From the NCBI RefSeq assembly GCF_016031625.1, contig NZ_JACCHP010000012.1, forward strand, positions 124,001 to 188,000: a stretch of DNA of 64,000 nt, given 5' to 3'. This DNA comes from Bradyrhizobium agreste (GTDB lineage Bacteria > Pseudomonadota > Alphaproteobacteria > Rhizobiales > Xanthobacteraceae). The notes below the pieces were generated by a model that did not search any database, was not told the origin of the DNA, and saw nothing but the letters and a program-made list of their open reading frames with translations. A program made the position numbers and the translations under genes. This document shows, piece after piece, positions 51,132-60,424 of the stretch. The stretch's first letter is position 1. Each line of letters begins with the position of its first letter.

Positions 51132-52057
51132 TTTGCTTGCTTCTTGCCTCCCGTCGCTTCTTTCTCCAGCGCCTTGCGCACCTGCTCGAACTCAACCAGC
51201 GAGGCCTTATCGGCGCGGGGAAAGCGCAGGTCGAGCTTTTCCAGCTCGGCATTGATCACCGAGCCGATCACGACGCGGGCGAACCATTTGTGGTCGGCCG
51301 GCACGACGTACCAGGGCGCATGGGAGGTCGCCGTGTGGCGGACGATGTCCTGGTAGACCGCCTGGTAGCGCGGCCACAGCGCACGCTCCTTGATGTCGTC
51401 CATGGAGAACTTCCACTGTTTGGCCGGATCGTCCAGCCGCGCGAGGAAGCGCTCGCGCTGCTCTTCCTTGGACACGTTGAGGAAGAACTTCAGCACCACG
51501 GTGCCGTTGCGGCAGAGATAGCGCTCGAAGGCGGAGATGTCCTCGAACCGCTCCTTCCAGATGTTCTTGGTGACGAGCCTTGGCGGCAGCTTCTCCTTGG
51601 CGAGAATCTCCGGGTGTACGCGCGTCACCAGGCATTCCTCGTAATGCGAGCGGTTGAAGATGCCGATATGGCCGCGCTCGGGCAGCGCGACCGCATGACG
51701 CCAGAGGAAGTCGTGGTCGAGCTCCTTGCTGCTCGGCGCCTTGAAGGCCGTGACCTCGCAGCCCTGCGGATTGATGCCCTCGAAGATCGCCTTGATCGCG
51801 GAGTCCTTGCCGCCGGCGTCCATCGCCTGGAATACGATCAGGAGCGACCAACGGTCCTGGGCGTAGAGCTTCTCCTGAAACGCGATCAGCCGCTTCTTGT
51901 TGGAGTCGAGGATCGCCTGCGCCTTCTCCTTGTCGAGATCGCCCTTCTCGTCGGTCTTGTGGTCCTTGAGGTGAAACTTGCCGGAGCCATCGTAGCGGAA
52001 CGGCGTGATGTAGCGGTCAAGTTCCTGGGCGAGCGACCTGGACGGCTTTTTGCTCAT
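51128..52057 (-). CDS. Polyphosphate kinase 2 family protein, 309 aa
   Basis: PPK2 transfers phosphate between polyphosphate and nucleotides. Walker A AMDAGGKDS (78-86), the lid and Walker B regions IFNRSHYEECLVTRVHPEIL and NVSKEEQRERFLARLDDPAK, FSMDDIKERALWPRYQAVYQ and YVVPADHKWFARVVI match the single-domain, class-III-like PPK2 of about 300 aa. Starts at ATG 52057, 41 nt before the LivM stop, and overlaps the patatin gene by 4 nt. Its place in a liv-type operon is unusual. Confidence 0.94.
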   Translation of the reverse strand: MSKKPSRSLAQELDRYITPFRYDGSGKFHLKDHKTDEKGDLDKEKAQAILDSNKKRLIAFQEKLYAQDRWSLLIVFQAMDAGGKDSAIKAIFEGINPQGCEVTAFKAPSSKELDHDFLWRHAVALPERGHIGIFNRSHYEECLVTRVHPEILAKEKLPPRLVTKNIWKERFEDISAFERYLCRNGTVVLKFFLNVSKEEQRERFLARLDDPAKQWKFSMDDIKERALWPRYQAVYQDIVRHTATSHAPWYVVPADHKWFARVVIGSVINAELEKLDLRFPRADKASLVEFEQVRKALEKEATGGKKQAK

Positions 52058-53036
52058 GAGCGCGGGGCACCTTGCGTTGCAACTTCAATCGGTCGAGCAA
52101 GCTACCAAGGATGCCCTTGGGAAGGAATATGATGAAGAGCACGAGCAGCACGCCGTAGACGAGATTGTCCCAGCCGACCGCCTTGGTGCCGAAACCGATG
52201 CGCAAGCTCTCCGCCAGCAGGATGGTGATGATGGCGCCGACGGTCGGGCCGAGCGAAACGAACAGCCCGCCGACGATCGCGGCGAACACCATCTGCAGCG
52301 AGACGGCGATGCCGCTGACCGTGTCGGGCGTGATGAACATCTGGTACTGGCAGTAGATCGCGCCCGCCAAAGCGGTCATCAGCGCGCTGAGCAGCGTGAT
52401 CTTCAGCTTCTCGGCGGTGACGTTAACGCCGGCCGCGGCCGCGGCGTCCTCGTCCTCCGAGATCGCCTCCAGCGCATAGCGCGCCATGCTGCGGTCGACC
52501 CAGTGCCAGACCACGATGCCGAACAGCCAGATCGCAAGCGCGATCAAGTACCAGGTCGTCTTGTCGTCGAATTGCAGTGCCAGCAGCTTGTTGCCGGATG
52601 CGCGGTTCGGGGTGTAGCCGAGCGAGCCGCCGGTATAGTCGCGCGTCGCGGTAATGACCTGGAGCACGATGCCTGATAGCGCCAGCGTCACCAGCACGAA
52701 ATAATGCCCGGTGATGCGAAAGCGGAAGCAGGGATAGCCGACGATCATCGCCAGCGCACCGGCCGCTGCCATGCTGATGGGAATGCCGAACCAGGGCGAC
52801 AGTCCTGCGTGATTCCACAACAGCGCGGTGACGTAGGCGCCGATCCCCATGAAGCCGCCATGACCGAGCGAGACGAGGCCGAATCGCCCCATCATCGACC
52901 AGGACGTATAGGCGAACGACCAGATCAGGATCAGCACCAGGATGTGCAGATGATAGGGATCGCGATAGACGAAGGGCAGCGCGACCAGCGCCGCGAGCCC
53001 CACGCCCCATGCAGCAAGCCGCCCCCGCCCCATCAT
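52017..53036 (-). CDS. livM: Branched-chain amino acid-type ABC permease LivM, 339 aa
   Basis: ATG 53036 forms the ATGATG overlap with the livH stop; upstream sequence is livH. There are about nine membrane segments, and the family marks GRFGLVSLGHGGFMGIGAYV, ALMTALAGAIYCQYQMFI and VGGLFVSLGPTVGAIITILL. One of the two membrane subunits. The last 41 nt overlap the start of the PPK2 gene. Confidence 0.94.
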   Translation of the reverse strand: MMGRGRLAAWGVGLAALVALPFVYRDPYHLHILVLILIWSFAYTSWSMMGRFGLVSLGHGGFMGIGAYVTALLWNHAGLSPWFGIPISMAAAGALAMIVGYPCFRFRITGHYFVLVTLALSGIVLQVITATRDYTGGSLGYTPNRASGNKLLALQFDDKTTWYLIALAIWLFGIVVWHWVDRSMARYALEAISEDEDAAAAAGVNVTAEKLKITLLSALMTALAGAIYCQYQMFITPDTVSGIAVSLQMVFAAIVGGLFVSLGPTVGAIITILLAESLRIGFGTKAVGWDNLVYGVLLVLFIIFLPKGILGSLLDRLKLQRKVPRAHEQKAVQVARPGT

Positions 53037-53920
53037 CGGCGCCTCGCAAGCAGGCCCGCGGGCCGGATGAACATCATGACGATGAAGAACGCGAAGGCCA
53101 GCACATAACCCCATTCGAGGTCGGAGAACAGGCCACCGAGGGAGATGATCTCGGCGAACACGAAGGAGGCGATGAAGCCGCCGATGAAATTGCCGAGGCC
53201 GCCGAGCACGCAGATCAGGAAGGTGATCGGCCCGAAGGAGAGGCCGACGAAGGGATGCACGTCGTATTGCAGCACGAGGAGGCAGGCGGCGAGGCCAGCG
53301 AGCGCGCCGCCGAGCGCGGAGGTAATGAGATAGATCCGCTTGGCGTCGACGCCCATCAGCGCCATGATCTGCCGATCCTGCGAGATGGCGCGGATCGCAG
53401 TGCCGGTGAAGGTGCGCGTCATGAACAGATAGACCGCGACCATGCCGACCAGCGCGGCGACGAACGAGAGCAGTCGTGCGTAGCTGAAATTCATGTCGCC
53501 GAAGGCGAGCACCGGCAGGCGGATGCCGAGATTGCGGAAGTCGATGCCGAAGGTCACCGTGGCAAAGCTCTGCAGCACGAACAGCACCCCGCCGGTCGCG
53601 AGCAGCTGGTTGATCGGAGGTGCGGTCAGCAGCGGGGCGATGACGAGGTAGTGCAGCGCCGCGCCAAGAACGGCGACGAGCAGGATGGTGAGCGGGGCCG
53701 CAACGAAATAGCTGATGCCGTAATACTGCACCATGAAATACATGCCGTACATGCCGATCATGACGAGCTCGGCGTAGCAGATCCAGGTCACGTCGATGAC
53801 GCCGAAGATCAGGTTGAGCCCGAGCGCAAGCAGCGCCAGCACGCCGCCGAGCAGGATGCCGTTGATGACGGCCTCCAGCAGATAGATGTCGAATACGTCC
53901 AGGAACGCCTGCATGCCCAT
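53033..53920 (-). CDS. livH: Branched-chain amino acid-type ABC permease LivH, 295 aa
   Basis: Starts at ATG 53920 (GMQAFLDVFDIYLLEAVING), overlapping the livF stop by 1 nt; the longer upstream frame is livF shadow. The motif ALGLNLIFGVIDVTWICYAE and LGGLGNFIGGFIASFVFAEI with the EAA-like loop NGILLGGVLALLALGLN is typical of LivH. Membrane partner of LivM, with which it overlaps by 4 nt. Confidence 0.94.
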   Translation of the reverse strand: MGMQAFLDVFDIYLLEAVINGILLGGVLALLALGLNLIFGVIDVTWICYAELVMIGMYGMYFMVQYYGISYFVAAPLTILLVAVLGAALHYLVIAPLLTAPPINQLLATGGVLFVLQSFATVTFGIDFRNLGIRLPVLAFGDMNFSYARLLSFVAALVGMVAVYLFMTRTFTGTAIRAISQDRQIMALMGVDAKRIYLITSALGGALAGLAACLLVLQYDVHPFVGLSFGPITFLICVLGGLGNFIGGFIASFVFAEIISLGGLFSDLEWGYVLAFAFFIVMMFIRPAGLLARRR

Positions 53921-54624
53921 CACACCCCGAGATAAGCTTCCTTGACCGTGTCGCTCGCCAGCATCTCGGCCGAGGTGCCTGAGCTGCGGATCGTGCCCGC
54001 CTCGATCAGATAAGCGCGGTCGACCACCTTCAGCACCTGCTGCACGTTCTGCTCGACGATCAGCACCGTCAGCCCGCTGGCGCGGATCCGCTTCACCAGC
54101 TCGAACACCTGCTGCACCACGACCGGTGCAAGCCCCGCCGAGGGTTCGTCGAGCAGCAACAGTTTCGGATTGGACATCATCGCACGGCCGATGGCGCACA
54201 TCTGCTGCTCGCCGCCGGACATGGTTCCGGCCATCTGGTGACGGCGTTCCTTCAGGCGCGGAAACAGGTCGAACACCACCTCCAGCCGCTCGGCGTAGTG
54301 GTCCCGCGCCTCCTTCATGAAGGCGCCCATCTTGAGATTGTCGTCGACCGTGAGTTGCGAAAACAGCCGCCGGTTCTCCGGCACATGCGCAATGCCGAGG
54401 CTGACGATCTTGTGCGCCGGGGTCGCGACGAGGTCGACGCCTTCCATCTTGATCGATCCGCGCGAGGGGCGGATCAAGCCGGAGATGACGCGCATCAAGG
54501 TGGTCTTGCCGGCGCCGTTCGGGCCGATGACGCCGACGGCTTCGCCGCCCTTCACGTCGAGATTGAGGTCGAACAGCGCCTGAAAAGTGCCATAGCCGGC
54601 ATTGACGCCGCGAAGCTCCAGCAT
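53920..54624 (-). CDS. livF: ABC transporter ATP-binding protein LivF, 234 aa
   Basis: Canonical Walker A GPNGAGKTT, signature MSGGEQQMCAIGRAMMSNPK and Walker B LLLLDEPSAGLAPVVVQ with the switch His replaced by the usual LivF V-EQN context. The length of 234 is standard. Ends 1 nt within the livH start and lies 3 nt after livG. Confidence 0.95.
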   Translation of the reverse strand: MLELRGVNAGYGTFQALFDLNLDVKGGEAVGVIGPNGAGKTTLMRVISGLIRPSRGSIKMEGVDLVATPAHKIVSLGIAHVPENRRLFSQLTVDDNLKMGAFMKEARDHYAERLEVVFDLFPRLKERRHQMAGTMSGGEQQMCAIGRAMMSNPKLLLLDEPSAGLAPVVVQQVFELVKRIRASGLTVLIVEQNVQQVLKVVDRAYLIEAGTIRSSGTSAEMLASDTVKEAYLGV

Positions 54625-54627
54625 CGC

Positions 54628-55395
54628 CTAGCCTCCCGCGCGGCGGCGCGCTTCAGCGGCCGCGGCCTGCGTGGTCTCGGCGTCGGTGCCGAGATAGACC
54701 TCGATGACGCGCGGATCGCCCGCGACCGCGCTCGGCAGGCCTTCCGAGATCTTCTCGCCATGATCGAGCACCATGACGCGGTCGACGACGCGCATCAGGA
54801 CGCCCATGATGTGCTCGACCCAGATGATGGTGATGCCGAGCTCGTCGCGGATGTTGCGCAGCATGTCCGCGGCCTGGTCCATCTCGGCCTCGTCGAGGCC
54901 GCCGAGGCTCTCGTCGGCGAGCAACAGCTTTGGCGCGGTGGCGAGTGCCTTCGCCAGCTCGAGCTTCTTCAGCCCTGCGGCGCCCAGCCCATCGACGCTG
55001 GCATGGCGATCGGTCGGCAGGCCGACCATCGCCAGCGACCGCTCGGCCGCCTCCTCCGCCTTGGCGCGGCTGTGGCGGCCCTGGCCGTAGAAGCCGGCAA
55101 GCGCGACGTTCTCGAAAATGCTCAAGCGGCGGAACGGCCGCGGGATCTGGAAGGTCCGTCCGATGCCGCTGTTGATGATCCGGTGCGGCGCCAGGCCCGC
55201 GATCTCGTGCCCGGCGAACAGGATCGATCCGGAGGTCGGTGCCAGCGTGCCGGACAGCATGTTGAAGATCGTGCTCTTGCCCGAGCCGTTGGGGCCGATC
55301 AGGCCGAGGATCTCGCCCTGGTCGACCCGGAACGACACGTTGTTCACGGCGGTGAAGCCGCCAAACCGCTTCACCAATCCGCTGACTTCCAACAC
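54628..55395 (-). CDS. livG: ABC transporter ATP-binding protein LivG, 255 aa
   Basis: Starts at GTG 55395. Walker A GPNGSGKST is intact and Walker B reads LLLADESLGGLDEAEMD. The ABC signature is not LSGGQ: the region reads DGLGAAGLKKLELAKALATA, so the normal signature glycines are partly lost. The C-terminal extension beyond 235 is LivG-like. Paired with LivF, LivH and LivM and the binding protein upstream (12-nt gap). Confidence 0.92.
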   Translation of the reverse strand: MLEVSGLVKRFGGFTAVNNVSFRVDQGEILGLIGPNGSGKSTIFNMLSGTLAPTSGSILFAGHEIAGLAPHRIINSGIGRTFQIPRPFRRLSIFENVALAGFYGQGRHSRAKAEEAAERSLAMVGLPTDRHASVDGLGAAGLKKLELAKALATAPKLLLADESLGGLDEAEMDQAADMLRNIRDELGITIIWVEHIMGVLMRVVDRVMVLDHGEKISEGLPSAVAGDPRVIEVYLGTDAETTQAAAAEARRRAGG

Positions 55396-55407
55396 CGCAG
55401 CACTCCG

Positions 55408-56718
55408 CTACTGGTTGCTGTAGGTGGTGCCCTTGGGCAGCGGCAGCACGGCCTCGCGCTGCGCCTGGCTCTTGGGCCACACCACATAGGACTTGTCGTC
55501 GACGTATTGGATCACGACGGGGAACGAGCGCTCGTTCTGGCCGGCCATTGGCGAGCCCTCGCCGTGGAATTTGACGCCGAAGCCGAGCATGGTGCCGCCT
55601 TCGGGTATGTCGGTGTCCAGTGCTGCCTTGCGCAGGGAATCGGGATCTACGCCGCCATATTTCTTGATCGCTCGCGGCAGCACGTCGGTCAGGAATAAAT
55701 TGGTGTTGGACGCAGCCATGCCGACATGGGCCGAACGAATGGCGACGCCCGGCTTGCGCTTGTCGAACTCCTCGCCAATCGCCTTGATGATCGGCGGCAG
55801 CTTCGGATCCATGCTCTTCTGGTTGGCGAGCCAGATCGAGATCGGATCGGTGTTGAAGACGTAGTTTACGTCGGCGCCCAGGCCTTCCTTCAGCTTCTCG
55901 TAGACGCCGTAGCCGGCGCCATGTCCCACGAGTGCCGCAAACTTCAGCCCCTGCTCGCGGGCCTGCCGGAGCAACAGGGTGATGTCGGGATTATAGCCGG
56001 TATGGAAGACCACATCCGGCTTGGCCCGCTTCAGCTTGGTGACCAGCGCAGACAAATCCGGGGCCGTCGCCGAATAGCCCTCTCTGAGCACAATGTTGAA
56101 ACCAGCCTTCTTGGCACCGGCCTCGTTGCCTTTGGCAACGTCGACGCCGTAGGCGCCGTCCTCGTGGATGATGGCGACCCGCAGGTCCTTCGGGTCCTTG
56201 CCCAACTTCTCCTTCGCGTTCTGCGCGATGAAGTCCATCGTCATCATGCCGAACTGATCGCCGGAGGCCTGCGGGCGAAACACGTATTTGTAGTTCTTGT
56301 TCTCCAGCACCGCCGACGAAATGCAGGTCGTGATCCACATGAACTTCTTCAGCTGCTCGACGCGCGCTGCCACCGGCACGCATTGCGCCGAGGAGAAGAA
56401 GCCGAGCAGCATGTCGACCTTTTCCTGCTCGATCAAACGGATCGCTTCATTGATGGCGACATCCGGCTTGCTCTGAGCATCGGCATAGATCGCCTCGATC
56501 TTGTAGCCTTCGACCTCTTTCGCGCTGTACTGATCCAGCATGATCCTTGCGCCGGTATATTGCAGCTCCGAACCGCCGCCGGCGAGCGGGCCGGTCAGAT
56601 CGTAGATGACGCCGATCTTGAGCTTCTTTTCTTGGGCCGCGGCAGACACCGCCAAGCCCGTCGCTGATATCGCGACCAACAGCCCACGTACCAAGCGGGC
56701 AGCCATGCGCAGGCGCAT
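55408..56718 (-). CDS. ABC transporter substrate-binding protein (LivK/HAAT type), 436 aa
   Basis: ATG 56718 follows GGGAGG; an in-frame start 42 nt upstream precedes the ribosome site. Residues 1-30 are a signal peptide (VSAAAQ). Mature start KKLKIGVIYDLTGPLAGGGS; ADAQSKPDVAINEAIRLIEQ and VVFHTGYNPDITLLLRQARE follow. Paralogue of the binding protein at 19629-20939. It is the first gene of the operon with LivGFHM and PPK2-patatin, so its ligand feeds this transporter; the ligand is unknown, perhaps not a branched-chain amino acid. Confidence 0.94.
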   Translation of the reverse strand: MRLRMAARLVRGLLVAISATGLAVSAAAQEKKLKIGVIYDLTGPLAGGGSELQYTGARIMLDQYSAKEVEGYKIEAIYADAQSKPDVAINEAIRLIEQEKVDMLLGFFSSAQCVPVAARVEQLKKFMWITTCISSAVLENKNYKYVFRPQASGDQFGMMTMDFIAQNAKEKLGKDPKDLRVAIIHEDGAYGVDVAKGNEAGAKKAGFNIVLREGYSATAPDLSALVTKLKRAKPDVVFHTGYNPDITLLLRQAREQGLKFAALVGHGAGYGVYEKLKEGLGADVNYVFNTDPISIWLANQKSMDPKLPPIIKAIGEEFDKRKPGVAIRSAHVGMAASNTNLFLTDVLPRAIKKYGGVDPDSLRKAALDTDIPEGGTMLGFGVKFHGEGSPMAGQNERSFPVVIQYVDDKSYVVWPKSQAQREAVLPLPKGTTYSNQ

Positions 56719-56811
56719 CAAAACCTCCCTAGACGATTGTGCATTGCATTCTTGGTGCAATTTCGTCTGCCCATCACATGGGCTGAGCGGGGCGATGTCA
56801 AGCCTCGCGCA

Positions 56812-57516
56812 TCAGTGCGCTGCGAACTGCTGCTCGACGAAGGCCGTGACAAATCGCGGCATGGACGGCCTGAGATCGCTGGTCCCCCGCACGAGATGAA
56901 TGGCCGACAGCTCCGGCTCGGCCTCGCGCGCCAGGTTGGCTTCGATCCGGGCACGAGCCACATCGCCCGGCATGTCCAGGTTGATGACCTGCAACATCGC
57001 GATCGTGGGACCGGTGACCACGCAATGCCAGCCCGGCTCGATCCGATAGTCGGCCGCCGTCAGGCCGGTCTCCTCGTCGAGCTCGCGGACGACGCTGCCG
57101 GGAATGTCGAGCGCGCCGTCCCTGACGTCGTCGAGATCCGGCGTTCCTGAGGGGAAATAGATGCGGCCTGCGTTGGCGGTGTGGGGCGCCATCTCGCCCA
57201 TGATGAAGGCGCCGTCGGAGGCCCGCAACGCCCCCATGCCAAAGCCGTTGAACACGGCCTTGTCGGGAAAGCCCCAGTCGCGCCAGGCGAGGAAGCTCGC
57301 GAAATCAGTCTCGAAATAGGTCGCCGTCAGGTGACCGTCGCTGAACGCGGCGTCCCGCCCGAGCAGGACGCGGCCGTTCCAGATCTTCGGCCGCTCGCGC
57401 TGCTTCTCGGCAAAATGCGCCGCGATCTCGACGCGGCGCTGCTCGGCGAACGGCCAGACGATCGGCCGCACCGCGAGATCGAGCGTCGCGACGCGATGAA
57501 TGACCGGAGACGTCAT
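56812..57516 (-). CDS. NUDIX hydrolase family protein, 234 aa
   Basis: ATG 57516 starts the conserved part; the longer upstream frame is unlike the family. The Nudix core REL-DEETGL is present in SVVRELDEETGLTAADYRIE, but the leading G-x5-E is degenerate (GALDIPG). It hydrolyses a nucleoside diphosphate linked to another moiety. It follows the NitT/TauT-like binding protein gene by 28 nt on the same strand and may be co-transcribed. Confidence 0.85.
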   Translation of the reverse strand: MTSPVIHRVATLDLAVRPIVWPFAEQRRVEIAAHFAEKQRERPKIWNGRVLLGRDAAFSDGHLTATYFETDFASFLAWRDWGFPDKAVFNGFGMGALRASDGAFIMGEMAPHTANAGRIYFPSGTPDLDDVRDGALDIPGSVVRELDEETGLTAADYRIEPGWHCVVTGPTIAMLQVINLDMPGDVARARIEANLAREAEPELSAIHLVRGTSDLRPSMPRFVTAFVEQQFAAH

Positions 57517-57544
57517 GAAGCCTGATACCACGCCTTCGCGTCGG

Positions 57545-58570
57545 CTATTTGGCGCTCCCGGTGGTCTTCTTGGCCTGCTCGACGAATTTGTTGGTGAAGG
57601 TCTTGCTGACGTCGATCTTGGCGTTCGCCACCTCGGGCGAGCCGACACTGAACACGTTAAGCACGGCATCGGCGCCCTTCGGGTCCATCTTGCCGGTCTC
57701 GGAATACATCGGGATCGTGTTCTTCAGTGCGGCGAGATAGAGGTCCTTGTTCTTGCCGACGGTCTCCTCCGGCATCTTCGCCATGATCTCCTCAGGGCTG
57801 TGCGAATGGATCCAGGCGAGCGTGGCGAGGATCGCATTGGTGAGCGCCTGCGCCTCCTTCTCGTGGCCGTTGATCCAGGCCACGGTCGAATACAGCGCAC
57901 CGCCCGGATATTCGCCGCCGAACGTCTCCAGCGTGTCCTTCTGGGTGCGGGTGTCCGAAAGGATACGCAGATCCTTGCGGCTGCCCTGCAGCACGGTCAC
58001 GGACGGATCGAGCATCACGGCCGCGTCGATCTGGCCCTGCTCCATCGCGGCCACGGCCGTAGCGCCCAGGCCCACCCCGATTACGGCGGCGCTGGTGGGA
58101 TCGAGCCCGTTCTTCTTGAGCATGTATTTCAGGAAGAAGTCGGTGGAGGAGCCGGGCGCACTGACGCCAACCTTCTTGCCGGCGAGATCTTTGACCGACT
58201 TGATGTCGTTGGTCCGCGAGGGCGCGACCACCAGAACGAGGCCGGGATAGCGGTCATAGACCACGAAGGATTGCAGCTCCTGCTTCTTGGCGGCGAGATT
58301 GACGCAATGGTCGAAATAGCCGGAGACCACGTCGGCGCTGCCGCCGAGCACGGCTTTGAGCGCGTCCGAGCCGCCCTTGAGGTCGACGAGCTCGACACTG
58401 ACGCCGGCCTTCTCGTATTCGCCAAGCTGCTTGGCCAGCACCGTCGGCAGATAGCACAGGCAGGAGCCGCCGCCGACCGCGATGGTGACTTTGCTTTGCG
58501 CCGCGGCAAGCGAGGTGGTGAGCGTCAGCGCGAGCAGCGCGCCCGCGAGCCTGGCAATCGTGTTCTTCAT
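57545..58570 (-). CDS. NitT/TauT-type ABC substrate-binding protein, 341 aa
   Basis: Signal peptide 1-24 (SLAAAQ). The mature protein VTIAVGGGSCLCYLPTVLAK, QLGEYEKAGVSVELVDLKGG, ADVVSGYFDHCVNLAAKKQE and VGVSAPGSSTDFFLKYMLKK is of the SsuA/TauA/ThiY class, which binds sulfonates, nitrate, pyrimidines or similar. It completes a transporter with the permease at 58721 and ATPase at 59509. The ligand cannot be assigned. Confidence 0.92.
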   Translation of the reverse strand: MKNTIARLAGALLALTLTTSLAAAQSKVTIAVGGGSCLCYLPTVLAKQLGEYEKAGVSVELVDLKGGSDALKAVLGGSADVVSGYFDHCVNLAAKKQELQSFVVYDRYPGLVLVVAPSRTNDIKSVKDLAGKKVGVSAPGSSTDFFLKYMLKKNGLDPTSAAVIGVGLGATAVAAMEQGQIDAAVMLDPSVTVLQGSRKDLRILSDTRTQKDTLETFGGEYPGGALYSTVAWINGHEKEAQALTNAILATLAWIHSHSPEEIMAKMPEETVGKNKDLYLAALKNTIPMYSETGKMDPKGADAVLNVFSVGSPEVANAKIDVSKTFTNKFVEQAKKTTGSAK

Positions 58571-58720
58571 TGGTTTTCCTCCGTTCGGCCGGCGGCACCA
58601 TAGAGCAGCGGGGCTGGCTTGAGAAGCACCGCCTGAGCGGGCTGTCCATCAGCCCTTCGGCGCAATGGCGTGCCCGGGCACAACCGAGATCGCATCGACG
58701 CGGCCAAGCCGACTTGCTTC

Positions 58721-59509
58721 CTACCCGCGCCCGTCCGACGCCGTCGGCCGCCACACCAGGAGGCGCCGCTCCACCAGCGTGACGCCGAAGTCGATCAGGA
58801 TGACGAAAGCCGACAGCACGAACATGCCGGCGAACACGCCGGCAACGTCGAACACGCCCTCGGCCTGCTGGATCAGGTAGCCGAGCCCGGCCGCAGATCC
58901 CAGATATTCGCCGACCACCGCGCCGACCACGGCGAAGCCGACCGAGGTGTGCAGCGACGAGAACATCCAGGACAGCGCCGACGGCCAATAGACATGTTGC
59001 ATCAACTGCCGCTCGCTCATGCCGAGCATGCGGCCATTGTCGAGCACGGTTCGGCTGACCTCCTTGACGCCCTGATAGACGTTGAAGAACACGATGAAGA
59101 ACACCAAGGTGACGCCGAGCGCGACCTTGGACCAGATGCCGAGCCCGAGCCACAGCGCGAAGATTGGCGCCAGCACGACGCGCGGCAGTGCGTTGACCAT
59201 CTTCACATAGGGGTCGAACACCGCGGCGACCAGCGGCTGGCGCGCGAACCAGAAGCCGACCAGGACCCCGCCGAGCGATCCGATCACGAAGGCGAGGATC
59301 GATTCCGCCAGGGTGATGCCGAGGTGCTTCCAGATCACGCCGGAGGCGAACCATTTCACGATCTGGCTGAACACGTCGAACGGATTGGAGAAGAAGAACG
59401 GCGGCAGCAGGATCTTGCCGAACACGGGCACGGTCGACAGCACCTGCCACAGCACGATGCCGACGACCGCGACCAGGACCTGCAGCGCGAACAGCGTGGG
59501 CCGCGACAT
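58721..59509 (-). CDS. NitT/TauT-type ABC permease, 262 aa
   Basis: Six or so transmembrane helices and the EAA-like loop in the LMQHVYWPSALSWMFSSLHT region; family segments LGITLAESILAFVIGSLGGV, RVVLAPIFALWLGLGIWSKV and VGAVVGEYLGSAAGLGYLIQ. ATG 59509 overlaps the ATPase stop by 1 nt. It forms the inner-membrane pore. Confidence 0.93.
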   Translation of the reverse strand: MSRPTLFALQVLVAVVGIVLWQVLSTVPVFGKILLPPFFFSNPFDVFSQIVKWFASGVIWKHLGITLAESILAFVIGSLGGVLVGFWFARQPLVAAVFDPYVKMVNALPRVVLAPIFALWLGLGIWSKVALGVTLVFFIVFFNVYQGVKEVSRTVLDNGRMLGMSERQLMQHVYWPSALSWMFSSLHTSVGFAVVGAVVGEYLGSAAGLGYLIQQAEGVFDVAGVFAGMFVLSAFVILIDFGVTLVERRLLVWRPTASDGRG

Positions 59510-60327
59510 CAGACCGCCTCCGCCGCCCGGGTGGACTGCGCGTAACCCTTCATCACCTCGTCCTTCAGCACGCTCCAGATCTCGCGATGGAGCGCATGGA
59601 ATTCCTTGTCGAGACGCACCTCGAAGATGTCGCGCGGGCGGGCCAGGCCGACGCGCCAGTCGCCGATGATGCGCGAGGACGGCCCCGCCGACATGATCAC
59701 GACGCGGTCGGCAAGCGCGATCGCCTCCTCCAGATCATGCGTCACGAACAGCACGGCCTTGCGGTCCGCATTCCACAAGTCGAGCAGCAGATTACCCATG
59801 ACCTGACGCGTCTGCGCATCGAGCGGCCCGAACGGCTCGTCCATCAGAAGGATCTTCGGATCGCGGATCAGCACCTGCGCCAGCGCCACGCGCTTGCGCT
59901 GGCCGCCGGAGAGCATGTGCGGATAGCGGTTCGCGAAGGCGCCAAGGCCAACGGAGGTCAGCCATTTCAGGGCCTGCGACAAGGCTTCCGTGCGCGGCGT
60001 ACCCTTGATCTCGAGCCCGATCGCGACATTGTCGAGCGCGGTCTTCCAGGGGAAGAGCGCATCGGCCTGGAACAAATAGCCGGCATCCCGATTCAGTCCT
60101 GCCAATGGCTGGTCGAAAATCCTGACGCTGCCTGCGGCGGGCTTGAGCAGGCCCGCCGCGACGTTGAGTAGCGTCGATTTTCCGCAGCCGGTCGGGCCGA
60201 CGATGGCGACGAACTCGCCCTGCGCCACCGCGAGATGAGCCTTCTCCACCGCCGTATAGACCCGGCCGTCCCCCAGCCGGAACGCAACCTCGGTATCTTC
60301 CAGCGCCACTGCCGTGGGCGTCGTCAT
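59509..60327 (-). CDS. NitT/TauT-type ABC ATPase, 272 aa
   Basis: Walker A GPTGCGKST, signature LSGGQRKRVALAQVLIRDPK and Walker B LLMDEPFGPLDAQTRQ with H-loop FVTHDLEEAI are all canonical. Powers import with the permease (1-nt overlap) and the binding protein at 57545. First gene of this transporter's minus-strand operon. Confidence 0.95.
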   Translation of the reverse strand: MTTPTAVALEDTEVAFRLGDGRVYTAVEKAHLAVAQGEFVAIVGPTGCGKSTLLNVAAGLLKPAAGSVRIFDQPLAGLNRDAGYLFQADALFPWKTALDNVAIGLEIKGTPRTEALSQALKWLTSVGLGAFANRYPHMLSGGQRKRVALAQVLIRDPKILLMDEPFGPLDAQTRQVMGNLLLDLWNADRKAVLFVTHDLEEAIALADRVVIMSAGPSSRIIGDWRVGLARPRDIFEVRLDKEFHALHREIWSVLKDEVMKGYAQSTRAAEAV

Positions 60328-60424
60328 ATGCTTCCTCCGAACTCAGCCCGATGCCTTAGCCGCTCGCGCCGCCAAGTTCAATCGAGGCGCCGGGCGTGCT
60401 ACGTATGCCGTGCTGCCGCGCTCT

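Noticed and set aside
52050..52676. 208-residue plus-strand frame in livM
   Set aside because: Antisense to livM, with an Asp/Arg/Gln-rich, hydrophilic product; a mirror frame.
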